A stretch of 64,000 nucleotides of DNA from Rhodovulum sulfidophilum (GCA_003241785.1 QFPW01000001.1:310001-374000); one strand, 5' to 3'. Numbered from the stretch's first letter, positions 17,947 to 26,569 are shown. Program-made: numbers and translations. Notes: a model not told the origin generated them from the sequence alone.

Positions 17947-18597
17947 TCAGAGGCGGTAGAAGGCGTTGCTCTCCGCGTCGTAGACCTCGAGATCGCCGTC
18001 GCCGATATCCTTCCAGGTGCCGTGGAGCTGCAGGCGGCCGACATGGACCTCCTCCGCGACGAAGGGGAAGGTCATGAGGTTGTCGAGGCTGCGCAGCACC
18101 GCCTGCTGCTCGAGCCGGCGCACCGCGTCGGCGCGGCCCATGCCCTGGTCGATCAGCGCCTGGGCGGTCGGGGCGAGGATCTCGAGCCAGTGGCCGACGA
18201 AGCTGTCGGCGTCCGGCGCGCCGGCGTTGCCCGCCAGCATGTCGTAGCAGCCCGCGACGCCGCCGCAGCGCGAATGCCCCATCACGATCAGGTGACGGAC
18301 CTTCAGCACCTTCACCGCGTATTCGATCGTCGCCGAGGTACCGTGCTGCTGGCCGTCCGGCGTATAGGGCGGCACCAGATTGGCGATGTTGCGATGGACG
18401 AAGAACTCGCCCGCCTCCGAGCCGAAGACCTCGCTTTCCATCACCCGGCTGTCGCAGCAGGCGATCACCATCGCGCGCGGGTACTGCCCGTGCTCGGCGA
18501 GGTCGCGCAGCCGCGCCAGTTCCTCCGCCGTTCGGGCGGCCCGCCGCTCGCGATGGCGGGCGATCAGGAAGGGCGGCAGGGCTTTGGCGAATTTCAT
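17947..18597 (-). CDS. Beta-class carbonic anhydrase
   Basis: Zinc enzyme that interconverts CO2 and bicarbonate, 216 aa from the ATG at 18595-18597 (MKFAKALPPFLIARH). The zinc ligands and catalytic dyad are plain: MVIACCDSRVMES (Cys, Asp-Arg) and HLIVMGHSRCGGVAG (His-x2-Cys). HRNIANLVPPY is the conserved substrate-side loop. A longer frame adds 21 residues without family similarity. Cytosolic and probably monocistronic; it may feed carboxylases of the central pathways in this genome. The divergent Hpt-like gene begins 144 bases away. Confidence 0.95.
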   Translation of the reverse strand: MKFAKALPPFLIARHRERRAARTAEELARLRDLAEHGQYPRAMVIACCDSRVMESEVFGSEAGEFFVHRNIANLVPPYTPDGQQHGTSATIEYAVKVLKVRHLIVMGHSRCGGVAGCYDMLAGNAGAPDADSFVGHWLEILAPTAQALIDQGMGRADAVRRLEQQAVLRSLDNLMTFPFVAEEVHVGRLQLHGTWKDIGDGDLEVYDAESNAFYRL

Positions 18598-18741
18598 GGG
18601 AGAACCGTGCCTCGCAATTTGAGCTAAACCGGTGGTGTTTTCTGGCATGTCGCAGCGCACAACACTGGCTTAGCGATAAGCTTCCCTTCACGCAACCGAG
18701 CCATTTTGGGGGCCGGGTGTGGTTTTCCGGGGGGAAGAGTC

Positions 18742-19128
18742 ATGGACGCTCAATTGGTCGATTTCGCGTCTCAGGAGGCGACGGCGCTGGATGGTGAACG
18801 CATTCAGCTGTTGCGCCGATCGCTCGGGGATCAGCGGTGCCGGGAGATCATCGGGGAAGTGGTGTTTCACCTCACCGACCGGATGGCGCTGCTGACCGAG
18901 GCGCTGCGCGCCGGCGACCGGGCGGAGGCGAAGGCGCTGACCTCGCGACTCGGCGGACTCGCCGAGCAGGTCGGGCTCTCGCTGTTCGCCAGGGTCACGC
19001 GCGACCTGCACCTCTGCCTCCGGGGCGGGGACGCGGTCGCGATCGCGGCGGTGCATGCGCGGCTCGGACGAATCGCGGAGCGATCGCTTCGCGACGTGAT
19101 GCGCCACGCCGATCCCGCGGCGATCTGA
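18742..19128 (+). CDS. Small helical protein, Hpt-like without a clear phosphohistidine
   Basis: 128-aa protein from the ATG at 18742 (MDAQLVDFASQE), with GGGGAAGAG upstream. It is predicted almost entirely helical, and the stretch ALTSRLGGLAEQVGLSLFARVTRDL has the spacing of an Hpt four-helix bundle, where AHxLKGSAxxxG would be expected. Thr-Ser replaces the His-bearing position, so phosphotransfer activity is doubtful. No signal peptide or membrane segment. It lies ahead of the M17 peptidase with 109 bases between. I do not recognise a specific function. Confidence 0.6.
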   Translation: MDAQLVDFASQEATALDGERIQLLRRSLGDQRCREIIGEVVFHLTDRMALLTEALRAGDRAEAKALTSRLGGLAEQVGLSLFARVTRDLHLCLRGGDAVAIAAVHARLGRIAERSLRDVMRHADPAAI

Positions 19129-19237
19129 ACGCTATACCGGCGCGCGAAATGCGAAATCCTTTTCCCGCCGACTTTCCAGCGCGGGAGCAACGGCCTAGGC
19201 TCACGTTATATCGCAGTCGCAGAGGCCTGGACTTCAA

Positions 19238-20620
19238 ATGCCCCTTGTCTCCCAGAGCGCCGGTCCGGCGATCCCGCTTCGCATCCTCGACCCGTCCGAG
19301 CTGACCGCCTGGCTCGAGAACGCGGACGCCGCGACCCGGGACTGGGTCGCGGCCAACGGATTCTCCGCCGGGCTCGGCGAAGTCCTGGCCCTGCCCGATC
19401 CGAGCGGGGGGATCGCGCGGGTCCTGGTCGGCTGGGGCGGCGAGGCGGCGCGGCGGCGCGGGCGGTTCCCGCTCGCCCAGGCGGCGCAGGCCCTGCCCGC
19501 CGGCACCTACGCGGTGATCGGCGACGAGCAGGGCCGCGTGACCGAGCTCGAGGCGCTCGGCTGGCTCCTGGGCGAATACCGCTTCGAACGCTACAAGGCG
19601 GCGCCGGCGAAGGTCCGGGACCTCGCCTGTCCGCCGGGCTGCGACGCGGACCGGCTCGCGGTGATCGCCGAGGCCGGGCGGATGACGATGGACCTCATCA
19701 ACACGCCCGCCCGCGACATGGGGCCGGGCGAGCTCGAGCGCGCCTTCCTCGACCTCGCGGACGGCAACGGCGCCGAGGCGCAGGTGATCCGCGGCGCGGA
19801 TCTCGACGCGCACGGCTTTCCTATGATCCGCGCGGTCGGCCTCGCCGCCGCCGAGGAGCCGCGCCTGCTCGATCTCGCCTGGGGCCGCGAGAGCGCGCCC
19901 AAGGTGACGCTGGTCGGCAAGGGGGTCTGCTTCGATACCGGCGGGCTCAACATCAAGCCCGGGTCCTCGATGGGGCTGATGAAGAAGGACATGGGCGGCG
20001 CCGCGACGGCGATGGGCCTCGCGGCGATGATCATGCGGCTCGGCCTCGACATCCGGCTGCGGCTCCTGGTGCCGGCGGTCGAGAACGCGATCTCGGGGCC
20101 CGCGATGCGGCCGGGCGACATCCTGACCAGCCGCAAGGGCCTCACGGTCGAGGTCAACAACACCGACGCCGAGGGGCGGCTGGTGCTCGCCGACGCGCTC
20201 GCCCTCGCCGACGAGGAGGCGCCGGAGCTGATCGTGAGCCTCGCGACGCTCACCGGCGCGGCGCGCGTGGCGCTCGGCCCGGACGTTCCCCCCTTCTTCA
20301 CCGACGACGAAGCGCTCGCGGCCGAGCTCGCCGCGGCCGCCGGGGCGGTCGCCGATCCGCTGTGGCGGCTGCCGTTCTGGGATCCCTACGAGAGCCTGAT
20401 CGAGCCCGGGATCGCCGATCTCGACAACGCCCCCTCGGGCGGCATGGCCGGGGCGATCACCGCCGCGCTCTTCCTGCGCCGCTTCGTCGATCAGGCGAAG
20501 GCCTACGCGCATTTCGACATCTATGGCTGGACCCCCGCGGCGAAGCCCGGCCGGCCGAAGGGCGGCGCCTTCCAGGCGGCGCGGGCGATCCTCGCGGTCC
20601 TGGAGGACCGCTACGCATGA
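19238..20620 (+). CDS. M17-family leucyl aminopeptidase
   Basis: Cytosolic two-metal aminopeptidase of 460 aa that releases N-terminal residues from peptides. The C-terminal catalytic half contains VTLVGKGVCFDTGGLNIKP (Lys, Asp ligands), MKKDMGGAATAMGL, the M17 signature NNTDAEGRLVLADAL and LATLTGAARVALG. The N-terminal macro-like half is short and divergent, so it is closer to the compact PepB/PepA-like proteins of Rhodobacterales than to E. coli PepA (503 aa). The gene stop overlaps the start of the NlpC/P60 gene (ATGA), a pairing that suggests joint peptide or murein-peptide recycling. Confidence 0.95.
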   Translation: MPLVSQSAGPAIPLRILDPSELTAWLENADAATRDWVAANGFSAGLGEVLALPDPSGGIARVLVGWGGEAARRRGRFPLAQAAQALPAGTYAVIGDEQGRVTELEALGWLLGEYRFERYKAAPAKVRDLACPPGCDADRLAVIAEAGRMTMDLINTPARDMGPGELERAFLDLADGNGAEAQVIRGADLDAHGFPMIRAVGLAAAEEPRLLDLAWGRESAPKVTLVGKGVCFDTGGLNIKPGSSMGLMKKDMGGAATAMGLAAMIMRLGLDIRLRLLVPAVENAISGPAMRPGDILTSRKGLTVEVNNTDAEGRLVLADALALADEEAPELIVSLATLTGAARVALGPDVPPFFTDDEALAAELAAAAGAVADPLWRLPFWDPYESLIEPGIADLDNAPSGGMAGAITAALFLRRFVDQAKAYAHFDIYGWTPAAKPGRPKGGAFQAARAILAVLEDRYA

Positions 20621-21477
20621 TGGTCGGCACGCGCTTCGCCCCGCGCCTCGTCCCCGCGCGGCCCGACCTCGCGGCCGAGCACCTGCGCGGCCGCGTCGAG
20701 GCGGAGCGTTTCGTCCCGGGCACGCGGCGCAGCGTCGCCACGCCGCTGCTCGACCTCTCGCTCAGCCCCGAGCCCGGCGCGGGTCGCGACACGCAGCTTC
20801 TCTACGGCGAGACCTTCACGGTCTACGAGATCGGCGAGGATGGGCTCGCCTGGGGTCAGGCGGAGCTCGACGGCTACGTCGGCTATGTGTCCGCCGCCGA
20901 CCTGACCGCGCCGCGGCCAAGGGGAACCCGTGTCACCGCGCTCTGGAGCCACCTCTATCCGGTCGCCGACGTGCGGGCGAAGCCGACGCAGGAGCTGCCC
21001 TTTCTCGCCGAGGTGCCGGTCGCCGGAACCACGGCGGGCTTCGCGCGGCTGCGCGGCGGCGGGCACGTGCCGCGGCCGCATCTCTTCCCGATCCGGGGCG
21101 ATTTCGTCGACCAGGCCGCGCGCTTTCTCGGCGCGCCCTATCTCTGGGGCGGGCGCAGCGTGGCGGGGCTCGACTGCTCCGCGCTGGTCCAGCTCGCGCT
21201 GCTCGCGACCGGCGCGCCGGCGCCGCGTGATTCGGACATGCAGGCGAGCCTGCTCGGCCGGGCGCTGGCGGAGGAGGAGCCGGGACGCCGCGGGGACCTG
21301 GTGTTCTGGCGCGGCCACGTCGGGATCCTGGAGGACGCCGACACGCTCCTCCACGCGAACGGGTATCACATGGCGGTGGCGCGGGAGCCGCTCGGGGCGG
21401 CGATCGACCGGATCGCCGCCCAGGGCGGCGGTCCGGTCACCGGGCGGCGGCGGCTGGAGCCGGGCGCGCCGGAATGA
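20617..21477 (+). CDS. NlpC/P60 family cell-wall peptidase with SH3-like N-terminus
   Basis: 286-aa hydrolase of murein peptides (gamma-D-glutamyl-diamino-acid type). The ATG at 20617 overlaps the aminopeptidase stop. Residues about 50-170 have an SH3b-like pattern (LLYGETFTVYEIGEDGLAWGQAELDGYVGYV). The catalytic domain has YLWGGRSVAGLDCSALVQ (Cys nucleophile), GDLVFWRGHVGIL (His) and LLHANGYHMAV (third polar residue). No signal peptide is seen, so it probably acts on cytosolic muropeptides, matching its link with the aminopeptidase: one cuts D-Glu-mDAP, the other trims L-amino acids. Confidence 0.9.
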   Translation: MMVGTRFAPRLVPARPDLAAEHLRGRVEAERFVPGTRRSVATPLLDLSLSPEPGAGRDTQLLYGETFTVYEIGEDGLAWGQAELDGYVGYVSAADLTAPRPRGTRVTALWSHLYPVADVRAKPTQELPFLAEVPVAGTTAGFARLRGGGHVPRPHLFPIRGDFVDQAARFLGAPYLWGGRSVAGLDCSALVQLALLATGAPAPRDSDMQASLLGRALAEEEPGRRGDLVFWRGHVGILEDADTLLHANGYHMAVAREPLGAAIDRIAAQGGGPVTGRRRLEPGAPE

Positions 21478-21556
21478 CCACCCGGCCGGCGATGAGATAA
21501 CCGGCCGGAATCGTTTCTGGCCTCGGCGTGGCCGAGGGCGCGGCGGGCGTGCTCAT
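21437..21556 (-). CDS. Possible 39-aa Pro/Ala-rich peptide
   Basis: Short open frame from an ATG at 21554-21556 (MSTPAAPSATPRPETIPAG) to a stop at 21437, beginning 8 bases after the 151-aa gene of the hemP operon. Its tail overlaps the end of the convergent NlpC gene by 41 bases. No homologue is recognised and no clear ribosome site is present, so it may be fortuitous. Confidence 0.22.
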   Translation of the reverse strand: MSTPAAPSATPRPETIPAGYLIAGRVVIPARPAPAAAAR

Positions 21557-21564
21557 CGCGCGCC

Positions 21565-22020
21565 TCAGTGCCGCGTGGCGGAAATGGCGGGGGTGGCGCC
21601 GAGCTCGCGCATCAGCGACAGGCCGAGATCCTCGGCGATGCCCGCGAGCAGAAGCGACACGTCGGCGCGCACCATCAGCGCGCCCATCAGGATCGCGTCC
21701 TCGCGCGCGCCCTCGGCGGCCAGCGCCACGAACCGCGCCAGCACGCATTCGTCGCCGCCCGCGCAGGGACAGGACGGCGCGTGGCGCGACATCGGCCGGC
21801 GTCCGAAGGCCATGAGCTCGCGCAGGAGCGCGTCGAGATGGCCGGCGGCGCGGGTGGCCCCGGCGGGGCCGTGACGGTCGATGAGATCCCGCCAGACCTC
21901 GGCCTGGCCGAGCCTGCCTTCGCTCCAGAGGCGCGTGTAGAGCACGACGCGCTGCTCGAGCGGCGGCAGGTCCGAGACGCGGGCGACGGGCGCCGCGCCA
22001 GGGGCGGGATACGCGCTCAT
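21565..22020 (-). CDS. Uncharacterised protein of the hemP operon (Cys cluster)
   Basis: 151-aa cytosolic protein that I do not recognise. Its ATG (22018-22020) overlaps the hemP stop (AAATGA), so it is translationally coupled to hemP. It is mostly helical; the middle holds a histidine and a compact cysteine group (H80, then C84-x-C86-x5-C92 in HAPSCPCAGGDEC) that could bind a metal, haem or Fe-S cluster. The C-terminal part (DAILMGALMVRADVSLLLAGIAEDLGL) is amphipathic. Given HemP on one side and an iron-type operator upstream, a role in haem or iron handling is an inference. Confidence 0.6.
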   Translation of the reverse strand: MSAYPAPGAAPVARVSDLPPLEQRVVLYTRLWSEGRLGQAEVWRDLIDRHGPAGATRAAGHLDALLRELMAFGRRPMSRHAPSCPCAGGDECVLARFVALAAEGAREDAILMGALMVRADVSLLLAGIAEDLGLSLMRELGATPAISATRH

Positions 22021-22196
22021 TTGGTGAGGATCAGCTTTCCCTGGCGGGTGATATGCAGCACATAGACCGTGCTATCGAGTACGATCGTCGCCTCGGTCCC
22101 GCCGGCGGTCAGCAGCCGCGCGTCATGGGTCGGGCGGGCCGGCAGATCCGCGATCCGGGTCACGTTGTCGCGGCGGGTCTGGAACGGGGCATTCAT
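22017..22196 (-). CDS. hemP: Hemin uptake protein HemP
   Basis: 59-aa protein from the ATG at 22194-22196 (MNAPFQTRRDNVTRIADLP), with GGGAGA upstream. The C-terminal half shows the HemP/HmuP pattern: a variable start, then TEATIVLDSTVYVLHITRQGKLILTK, where the RQGKLILTK tail is the family signature. HemP-type proteins act in expression of haem-uptake genes and accompany hmu systems. No TonB haem receptor or hmuTUV is in the window, so hemP here heads only the 151-aa gene. A TTGACG at 22329-22334 and an IRO-like box at 22338-22352 lie upstream. Confidence 0.85.
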   Translation of the reverse strand: MNAPFQTRRDNVTRIADLPARPTHDARLLTAGGTEATIVLDSTVYVLHITRQGKLILTK

Positions 22197-22337
22197 GCGA
22201 TGTCTCCCAGGGCGTTTGCGCGGACCGGCGGTCAGGACTTCCGACGGTCCGCGACGAGATGATGGGTCGAACTTGCGCGCCCCCTCGGGGACTGGCTACG
22301 GATCGAACATGACAAAATCTCTCGGATACGTCAATCC

Positions 22338-22352
22338 TGATAAATTAAGTCA
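22338..22352. promoter_or_regulatory. Iron-responsive (IRO-like, TGA-N9-TCA) operator between hemP and ChaN gene
   Basis: TGATAAATTAAGTCA matches the TGA-N9-TCA form of the alphaproteobacterial IRO box bound by RirA-type regulators. It sits in a small AT-rich patch between divergent iron genes, 6 bases before the ChaN-like ATG and just upstream of a TTGACG (-35 candidate, 22329-22334) reading toward hemP. Confidence 0.5.
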
Positions 22353-22358
22353 TCTACT

Positions 22359-23207
22359 ATGAGCCGGCCGATGTCCGCCCCCGCCTCCACCCCCGCCGTC
22401 GAAGGCCGCTGGTACCGTCCCGGGACCGGCGCCGAGCTGACCGGGGCCGAGGCCCGCGACCTGCTCCTCGCGCGGGACGTCATCCTGCTCGGCGAGCGGC
22501 ACGACCGGGCGGCCGACCATCTCTGGCAGGCCTCGGTGATCGCGGCGCTGGCGGCGCGGCGGCCGGTCGCGGTCGGACTGGAGATGCTCCCCCGCGCCGC
22601 CGATCCCGTTCTCGCAGAATGGGTCGCGGGCGGGCTCGGCTTCGCGGAATTCCTCGCGAAGGCGCGCTGGAGCGAGGTCTGGGGCTTCGATCCCGAGCTT
22701 TACCGGCCGATCTTCGAGACCTGCCGCGCGGCGGGAGCGCCGATGCTCGGGCTCAACCTCGACCGCGCGATCGTGCGCGCGGTGCGCAACGGCGGCTGGG
22801 ACGCGCTGCCCGCCGCCGAGCGGGCCTGGCTCTCGCCCGCGCCCCCGGCCCCCCGCGCTTACCGCGCCTATCTCTTCGCCATGACCGGCGGCGCCCGGCC
22901 CGACCGGGTGGCGGCGGCGCCGGAGGATCCCGCCTTCGACGGCTTCGTGCGCGCGCAGCAGGTCTGGGACCGCGCCTTCGCCTGCGCGATCGCCGCGGCC
23001 CGGGCGGCGACGCCGGAGCGGCGGGTGATCGGCGTCATCGGCCGGGGACATCTCGAATACCGATTCGGCACGCCCGCGCAGCTCGCCGATCTCGGCCTCG
23101 GGGCGGTCGCGGTCGCCCTGCCCGGCGCGGCGGGCGCGGTCCCCGGCGCGGGCGCCATCGCCGATCTCGTCTTCGAGGCGGGAAACCCCGGCCTCGCGGG
23201 GAGTTGA
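22359..23207 (+). CDS. ChaN-like haem/iron-regulated protein
   Basis: 282-aa protein of the ChaN (cofactor haem-binding, TIKI-like) superfamily. The diagnostic opening is DVILLGERHDRAADHLWQ; AVGLEMLPRAADPVL, LNLDRAIVRAVR and GVIGRGHLEYRFG follow. ChaN of Campylobacter binds two haems, and homologues sit in haem-uptake loci. The start is ATG 22359 (or 22371, MSAPAS); neither has a good Shine-Dalgarno site and the operator abuts the start. There is no obvious lipobox at the N-terminus, so cytosolic location is possible. It diverges from hemP. Confidence 0.85.
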   Translation: MSRPMSAPASTPAVEGRWYRPGTGAELTGAEARDLLLARDVILLGERHDRAADHLWQASVIAALAARRPVAVGLEMLPRAADPVLAEWVAGGLGFAEFLAKARWSEVWGFDPELYRPIFETCRAAGAPMLGLNLDRAIVRAVRNGGWDALPAAERAWLSPAPPAPRAYRAYLFAMTGGARPDRVAAAPEDPAFDGFVRAQQVWDRAFACAIAAARAATPERRVIGVIGRGHLEYRFGTPAQLADLGLGAVAVALPGAAGAVPGAGAIADLVFEAGNPGLAGS

Positions 23208-23281
23208 ACCGCGACCTTCGGACTGGCAGTCTGCGGCCGAAGCGCGCGCCGCGCCCGCGGCCGAGAAGGACCCTTTCGCCG

Positions 23282-23914
23282 ATGCCCCAGCCTTCCCCCC
23301 GATCCGCGCTGGTCGTGGTCGACGTCCAGCTCGATTTCTGTCCCGGCGGCGCGCTCGCGGTCGCGGAGGGCGACGCGGTGGTCGCCCCGATCAACGCGAT
23401 CGCGCCCCGGTTCGGCACCGTCGTGCTGACCCAGGACTGGCACCCGGCCGAGCATCTGTCCTTCGCGGACAATCACCCGGAGAAGGACGCCTTCTCGACC
23501 ATCGAGACGCATTACGGCGCCCAGGTGCTGTGGCCGACCCATTGCGTGCAAGGCACGGCGGGCGCGGATTTCCATCCCGATCTGGCGCTCGACGTCGCGA
23601 ACATCGTGCTGCGCAAGGGCACCAATCCCGGGATCGACAGCTATTCCGCCTTCTTCGAGAACGACCGGACCACGCCGACCGGGCTCAGGGGCTATCTCGC
23701 CGACCGGGGCGTCGAGGAGGTCTGGCTCGCCGGGCTCGCCACGGATTTCTGCGTCGCCTATTCGGCGCTCGACGCGGCGAAGCTCGGCCTTCGGGTGGCG
23801 CTGATCGAGGATGCGAGCCGCGGGATCGACCTCGACGGCTCCGTCGCCGCGGCGATGGACGAGATGCGCGCGGCCGGGGTCCGGATCCTGCGCGCCGCCG
23901 ACGTGCCGGGGTAG
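23282..23914 (+). CDS. pncA: Nicotinamidase
   Basis: Hydrolyses nicotinamide to nicotinate for NAD salvage, 210 aa. The start ATG at 23282 follows GAGAAGGA. The isochorismatase-fold catalytic triad is visible: Asp in LVVVDVQLDFCPGG, Lys in NIVLRKGTNPGIDSYS, Cys in GLATDFCVAYSALDA. The metal site is TQDWHPAEHLSF. The next gene, pncB, starts 6 bases downstream and uses its product, so the two make a salvage operon. Confidence 0.97.
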   Translation: MPQPSPRSALVVVDVQLDFCPGGALAVAEGDAVVAPINAIAPRFGTVVLTQDWHPAEHLSFADNHPEKDAFSTIETHYGAQVLWPTHCVQGTAGADFHPDLALDVANIVLRKGTNPGIDSYSAFFENDRTTPTGLRGYLADRGVEEVWLAGLATDFCVAYSALDAAKLGLRVALIEDASRGIDLDGSVAAAMDEMRAAGVRILRAADVPG

Positions 23915-23919
23915 GCGCC

Positions 23920-25215
23920 ATGGTGGATATCGCGACCCGCGCCTATGACCACGCCTGGCGCATCGACCCGATCGTGCGCTCGCTGCTCGACACCGACTTC
24001 TACAAGCTCCTGATGCTGCAGACGGTGTTCCGCCGCCACGCCGACGTCCGGGTGAAGTTCAGCCTGATCAACCGCTCCGCCTCGGTCCCGCTCGCCCGGC
24101 TGATCGACGAGGGCGAGCTCCGCTCGCAGCTCGACCACATCCGCGGCCTGCGGCTGCGGCGCGGCGAGTCGACCTGGCTGCGCGGCAACACCTTCTACGG
24201 CAAGCGCTGGATGTTCGGCCCGGACTTCATGGCCTGGCTCGAGAATTTCCAGATGCCGGAATACCAGCTCGAGCGCCGCGGTGACCAGTACGAGCTGACC
24301 TTCGAGGGCTCCTGGCCCGAGGTGATGATGTGGGAGATCCCCGCCCTCGCCGTGCTGATGGAGCTGCGCACCCGCGCCGTCCTGCGCGGCATGGGCCGGT
24401 TCGAGCTGCAGGTGCTCTACGCCCGCGGGATGACCCGCGTCTGGGAGAAGATCGAACGGCTGCGCGCCCTGCCCGACCTCCGGATCTCCGACTTCGGCAC
24501 CCGGCGCCGGCACTCGTTCCTGTGGCAGGACTGGTGCGTCGCGGCGATGCTCGAAGGGCTCGGCCCGGTGAAGTTCCAGGGCTCCTCCAACTGCCTGATC
24601 GCGATGCGCCGCGACATCGAGGCGATCGGCACCAACGCGCACGAACTGCCCATGGTCTTCTCGGCGCTGGCCGAGGACGACGCCGCGCTGGCCGAGGCGC
24701 CCTACAAGGTGCTGGAGAACTGGCACGAGGATTACGACGGCAACCTGCGCGTGATCCTGCCCGACACCTACGGCACGGCGGGCTTCCTCAGGCGCGCGCC
24801 GGACTGGCTCGCCTCCTGGACCGGCATCCGGATCGATTCGGGCGAGCCCGAGGCCGGCGCCGAGACCGCGATCGCCTGGTGGGAATCGAAGGGCCAGGAC
24901 CCGCGCGAGAAGCTCGTCATCTTCTCCGACGGGCTCGACGTCGACCGGATCGAGGAACTCTACGCGCGGTTCCACGGCCGGGTGAAGATCGGCTTCGGCT
25001 GGGGCACGCTGCTCACCAACGACTTCCGCGGCCTCGGGCCGAACGATTCGCTCGCCCCGTTCAGCCTCGTCTGCAAGGCGGTCAGCGCGAACGGCCGGCC
25101 GACGGTGAAGCTTTCGGACAACCCGGCCAAGGCGATGGGTCCGGCGGATCAGGTCGAGCGCTACAAGCGCGTGTTCGACGTCGGGGCGCAGACCGCGCAG
25201 CCGGTGCTTGTGTGA
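23920..25215 (+). CDS. pncB: Nicotinate phosphoribosyltransferase
   Basis: Converts nicotinate and PRPP, with ATP, to nicotinate mononucleotide, the committed salvage step to NAD. 431 aa from ATG 23920. Visible motifs are LLDTDFYKLLMLQTVF, ISDFGTRRRHSFLWQDW (phosphoribosyl and His-phosphorylation site region), FQGSSNCLIAMR, IRIDSGEPE and FSDGLDVDRI, GFGWGTLLTND. The gene is 6 bases after pncA. Length and motifs match alphaproteobacterial PncB. Confidence 0.98.
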   Translation: MVDIATRAYDHAWRIDPIVRSLLDTDFYKLLMLQTVFRRHADVRVKFSLINRSASVPLARLIDEGELRSQLDHIRGLRLRRGESTWLRGNTFYGKRWMFGPDFMAWLENFQMPEYQLERRGDQYELTFEGSWPEVMMWEIPALAVLMELRTRAVLRGMGRFELQVLYARGMTRVWEKIERLRALPDLRISDFGTRRRHSFLWQDWCVAAMLEGLGPVKFQGSSNCLIAMRRDIEAIGTNAHELPMVFSALAEDDAALAEAPYKVLENWHEDYDGNLRVILPDTYGTAGFLRRAPDWLASWTGIRIDSGEPEAGAETAIAWWESKGQDPREKLVIFSDGLDVDRIEELYARFHGRVKIGFGWGTLLTNDFRGLGPNDSLAPFSLVCKAVSANGRPTVKLSDNPAKAMGPADQVERYKRVFDVGAQTAQPVLV

Positions 25216-25384
25216 CGGTCAGTCGCCGCCCAGTTCGCGGGCGGCGGCGGGGAATCTTGATCGGTCAGTCAATCTTTTGTTGTCAGACTGTCGGATTCTC
25301 CCGTTATCCTCCCGAACCCATGGCCGAGACGCCATGACGAATTCTTCCGACGGCGTGGGCGCCGTCCGGCTCAAGGGGATTGCG

Positions 25385-26491
25385 ATGCGATACTTCACGT
25401 CCACCACGGCGCTGATCGGCCTGGCCGCCGCGGGGCTCTGCGCGATGGGGCCCGCGAACGCGGAGCCGAGCGAGGAACTGATCGCCGCGGCCAAGGCCGA
25501 GGGCCAGCTCACCACGATCGCGCTGCCGCATGACTGGTGCAACTATGGCGCGGTCATCGAGGGCTTCAAGGCGAAGTACGGAATCGCGATCAACGAGCTC
25601 AACCCGGACGCCGGCTCCGCCGACGAGCTCGAGGCGATCCGCGCCAACAAGGACAACAAGGGCCCGCAGGCCCCGGACGTGATCGACGTCGGCTTCTCCT
25701 TCGGCCCGGCCGCCAGGGAAGAAGGGCTGCTCATGCCCTACAAGGTCTCGACCTGGGACACGATCCCCGAAAACGTCAAGGACGCCGACGGCTACTGGTA
25801 CGGCGACTATTACGGTGTGCTGAGCTTCGCGGTGAACACCGACATCGTGACCGAGCCGCCGGCGGACTGGTCGGACCTGCTGAAGCCGGAATTCGCCAAC
25901 GCCGTGGCGCTCGCCGGCGATCCGCGCGCCTCGAACCAGGCGATCCTCGGCGTCTACGCGGCGGGGCTCGCGGCGGGCGGCGCGGCCGGCGCGGAGGCCG
26001 GCCAGAAGGGCCTCGAATTCTTCGGCGAGATGAACAAGGCGGGCAATTTCGTGCCGGTGATCGGCAAGGCCGGCACCATCGCCCAGGGCGCGACCCCGGT
26101 CGTGGTCTGGTGGGACTACAACGCCCTCTCCGGCCGCGACACACTCAACGGCAACCCGCCGGTCGAGGTGGTTATCCCGAAGTCCGGCGTGGTCGCGGGC
26201 GTCTACGTCCAGGCGATCTCGGCCTACGCGCCGCATCCGAACGCGGCCAAGCTCTGGATGGAATATCTCTACTCGGACGAGGGCCAGCTCGGCTGGCTCG
26301 CGGGCTACTGCCACCCGATCCGCTTCGCCGACATGACCGCGCGCGGGGTGATCCCGCAGGACCTGCTCGACAAGCTGCCGGCGGCCGAGGCCTACGAGGC
26401 GGCGGTCTTCCCGACGATCGAGGAGCAGGAGGCGATGAAGGGCGTCGTCACCGGCGGCTGGGACCAGGTCGTCGGCGCCAACGTCCAGTAA
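25385..26491 (+). CDS. ABC importer, periplasmic substrate-binding protein (family 1)
   Basis: 368-aa binding protein. The ATG at 25385 (MRYFTSTTALIGLAAAGLCAMGPANA) follows AAGGGGA and gives a clear signal peptide; an earlier ATG lacks one. The mature part has the class of PotD/AfuA-like folds: AKAEGQLTTIALPHDWCNYG, APDVIDVGFSFGP, YWYGDYYGVLSFAVNTD and VVVWWDYNALSGRD. Aromatic residues (WWDYN, DYYG) may line the site. First gene of a four-gene importer with two permeases and an ATPase. The substrate could be a polyamine, aminoethylphosphonate, putrescine-like cation or ferric complex; the sequence does not decide. Confidence 0.85.
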   Translation: MRYFTSTTALIGLAAAGLCAMGPANAEPSEELIAAAKAEGQLTTIALPHDWCNYGAVIEGFKAKYGIAINELNPDAGSADELEAIRANKDNKGPQAPDVIDVGFSFGPAAREEGLLMPYKVSTWDTIPENVKDADGYWYGDYYGVLSFAVNTDIVTEPPADWSDLLKPEFANAVALAGDPRASNQAILGVYAAGLAAGGAAGAEAGQKGLEFFGEMNKAGNFVPVIGKAGTIAQGATPVVVWWDYNALSGRDTLNGNPPVEVVIPKSGVVAGVYVQAISAYAPHPNAAKLWMEYLYSDEGQLGWLAGYCHPIRFADMTARGVIPQDLLDKLPAAEAYEAAVFPTIEEQEAMKGVVTGGWDQVVGANVQ

Positions 26492-26569
26492 ACTGATCCC
26501 GACGGCCGGCCGCCCGCGGCCGGCCTCCCCCGCCCGCGCGGCGCGCGCGGGCCCAAGCGAAGGAATGCC

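Noticed and set aside
23190..23250. tRNA-like stretch on the minus strand after the ChaN-like gene (GGTCGCGGTTCAACTCCCCGCG)
   Set aside because: The T-arm-like part has a mismatch and no matching acceptor, D or anticodon stems; it overlaps the coding end of the ChaN-like gene.
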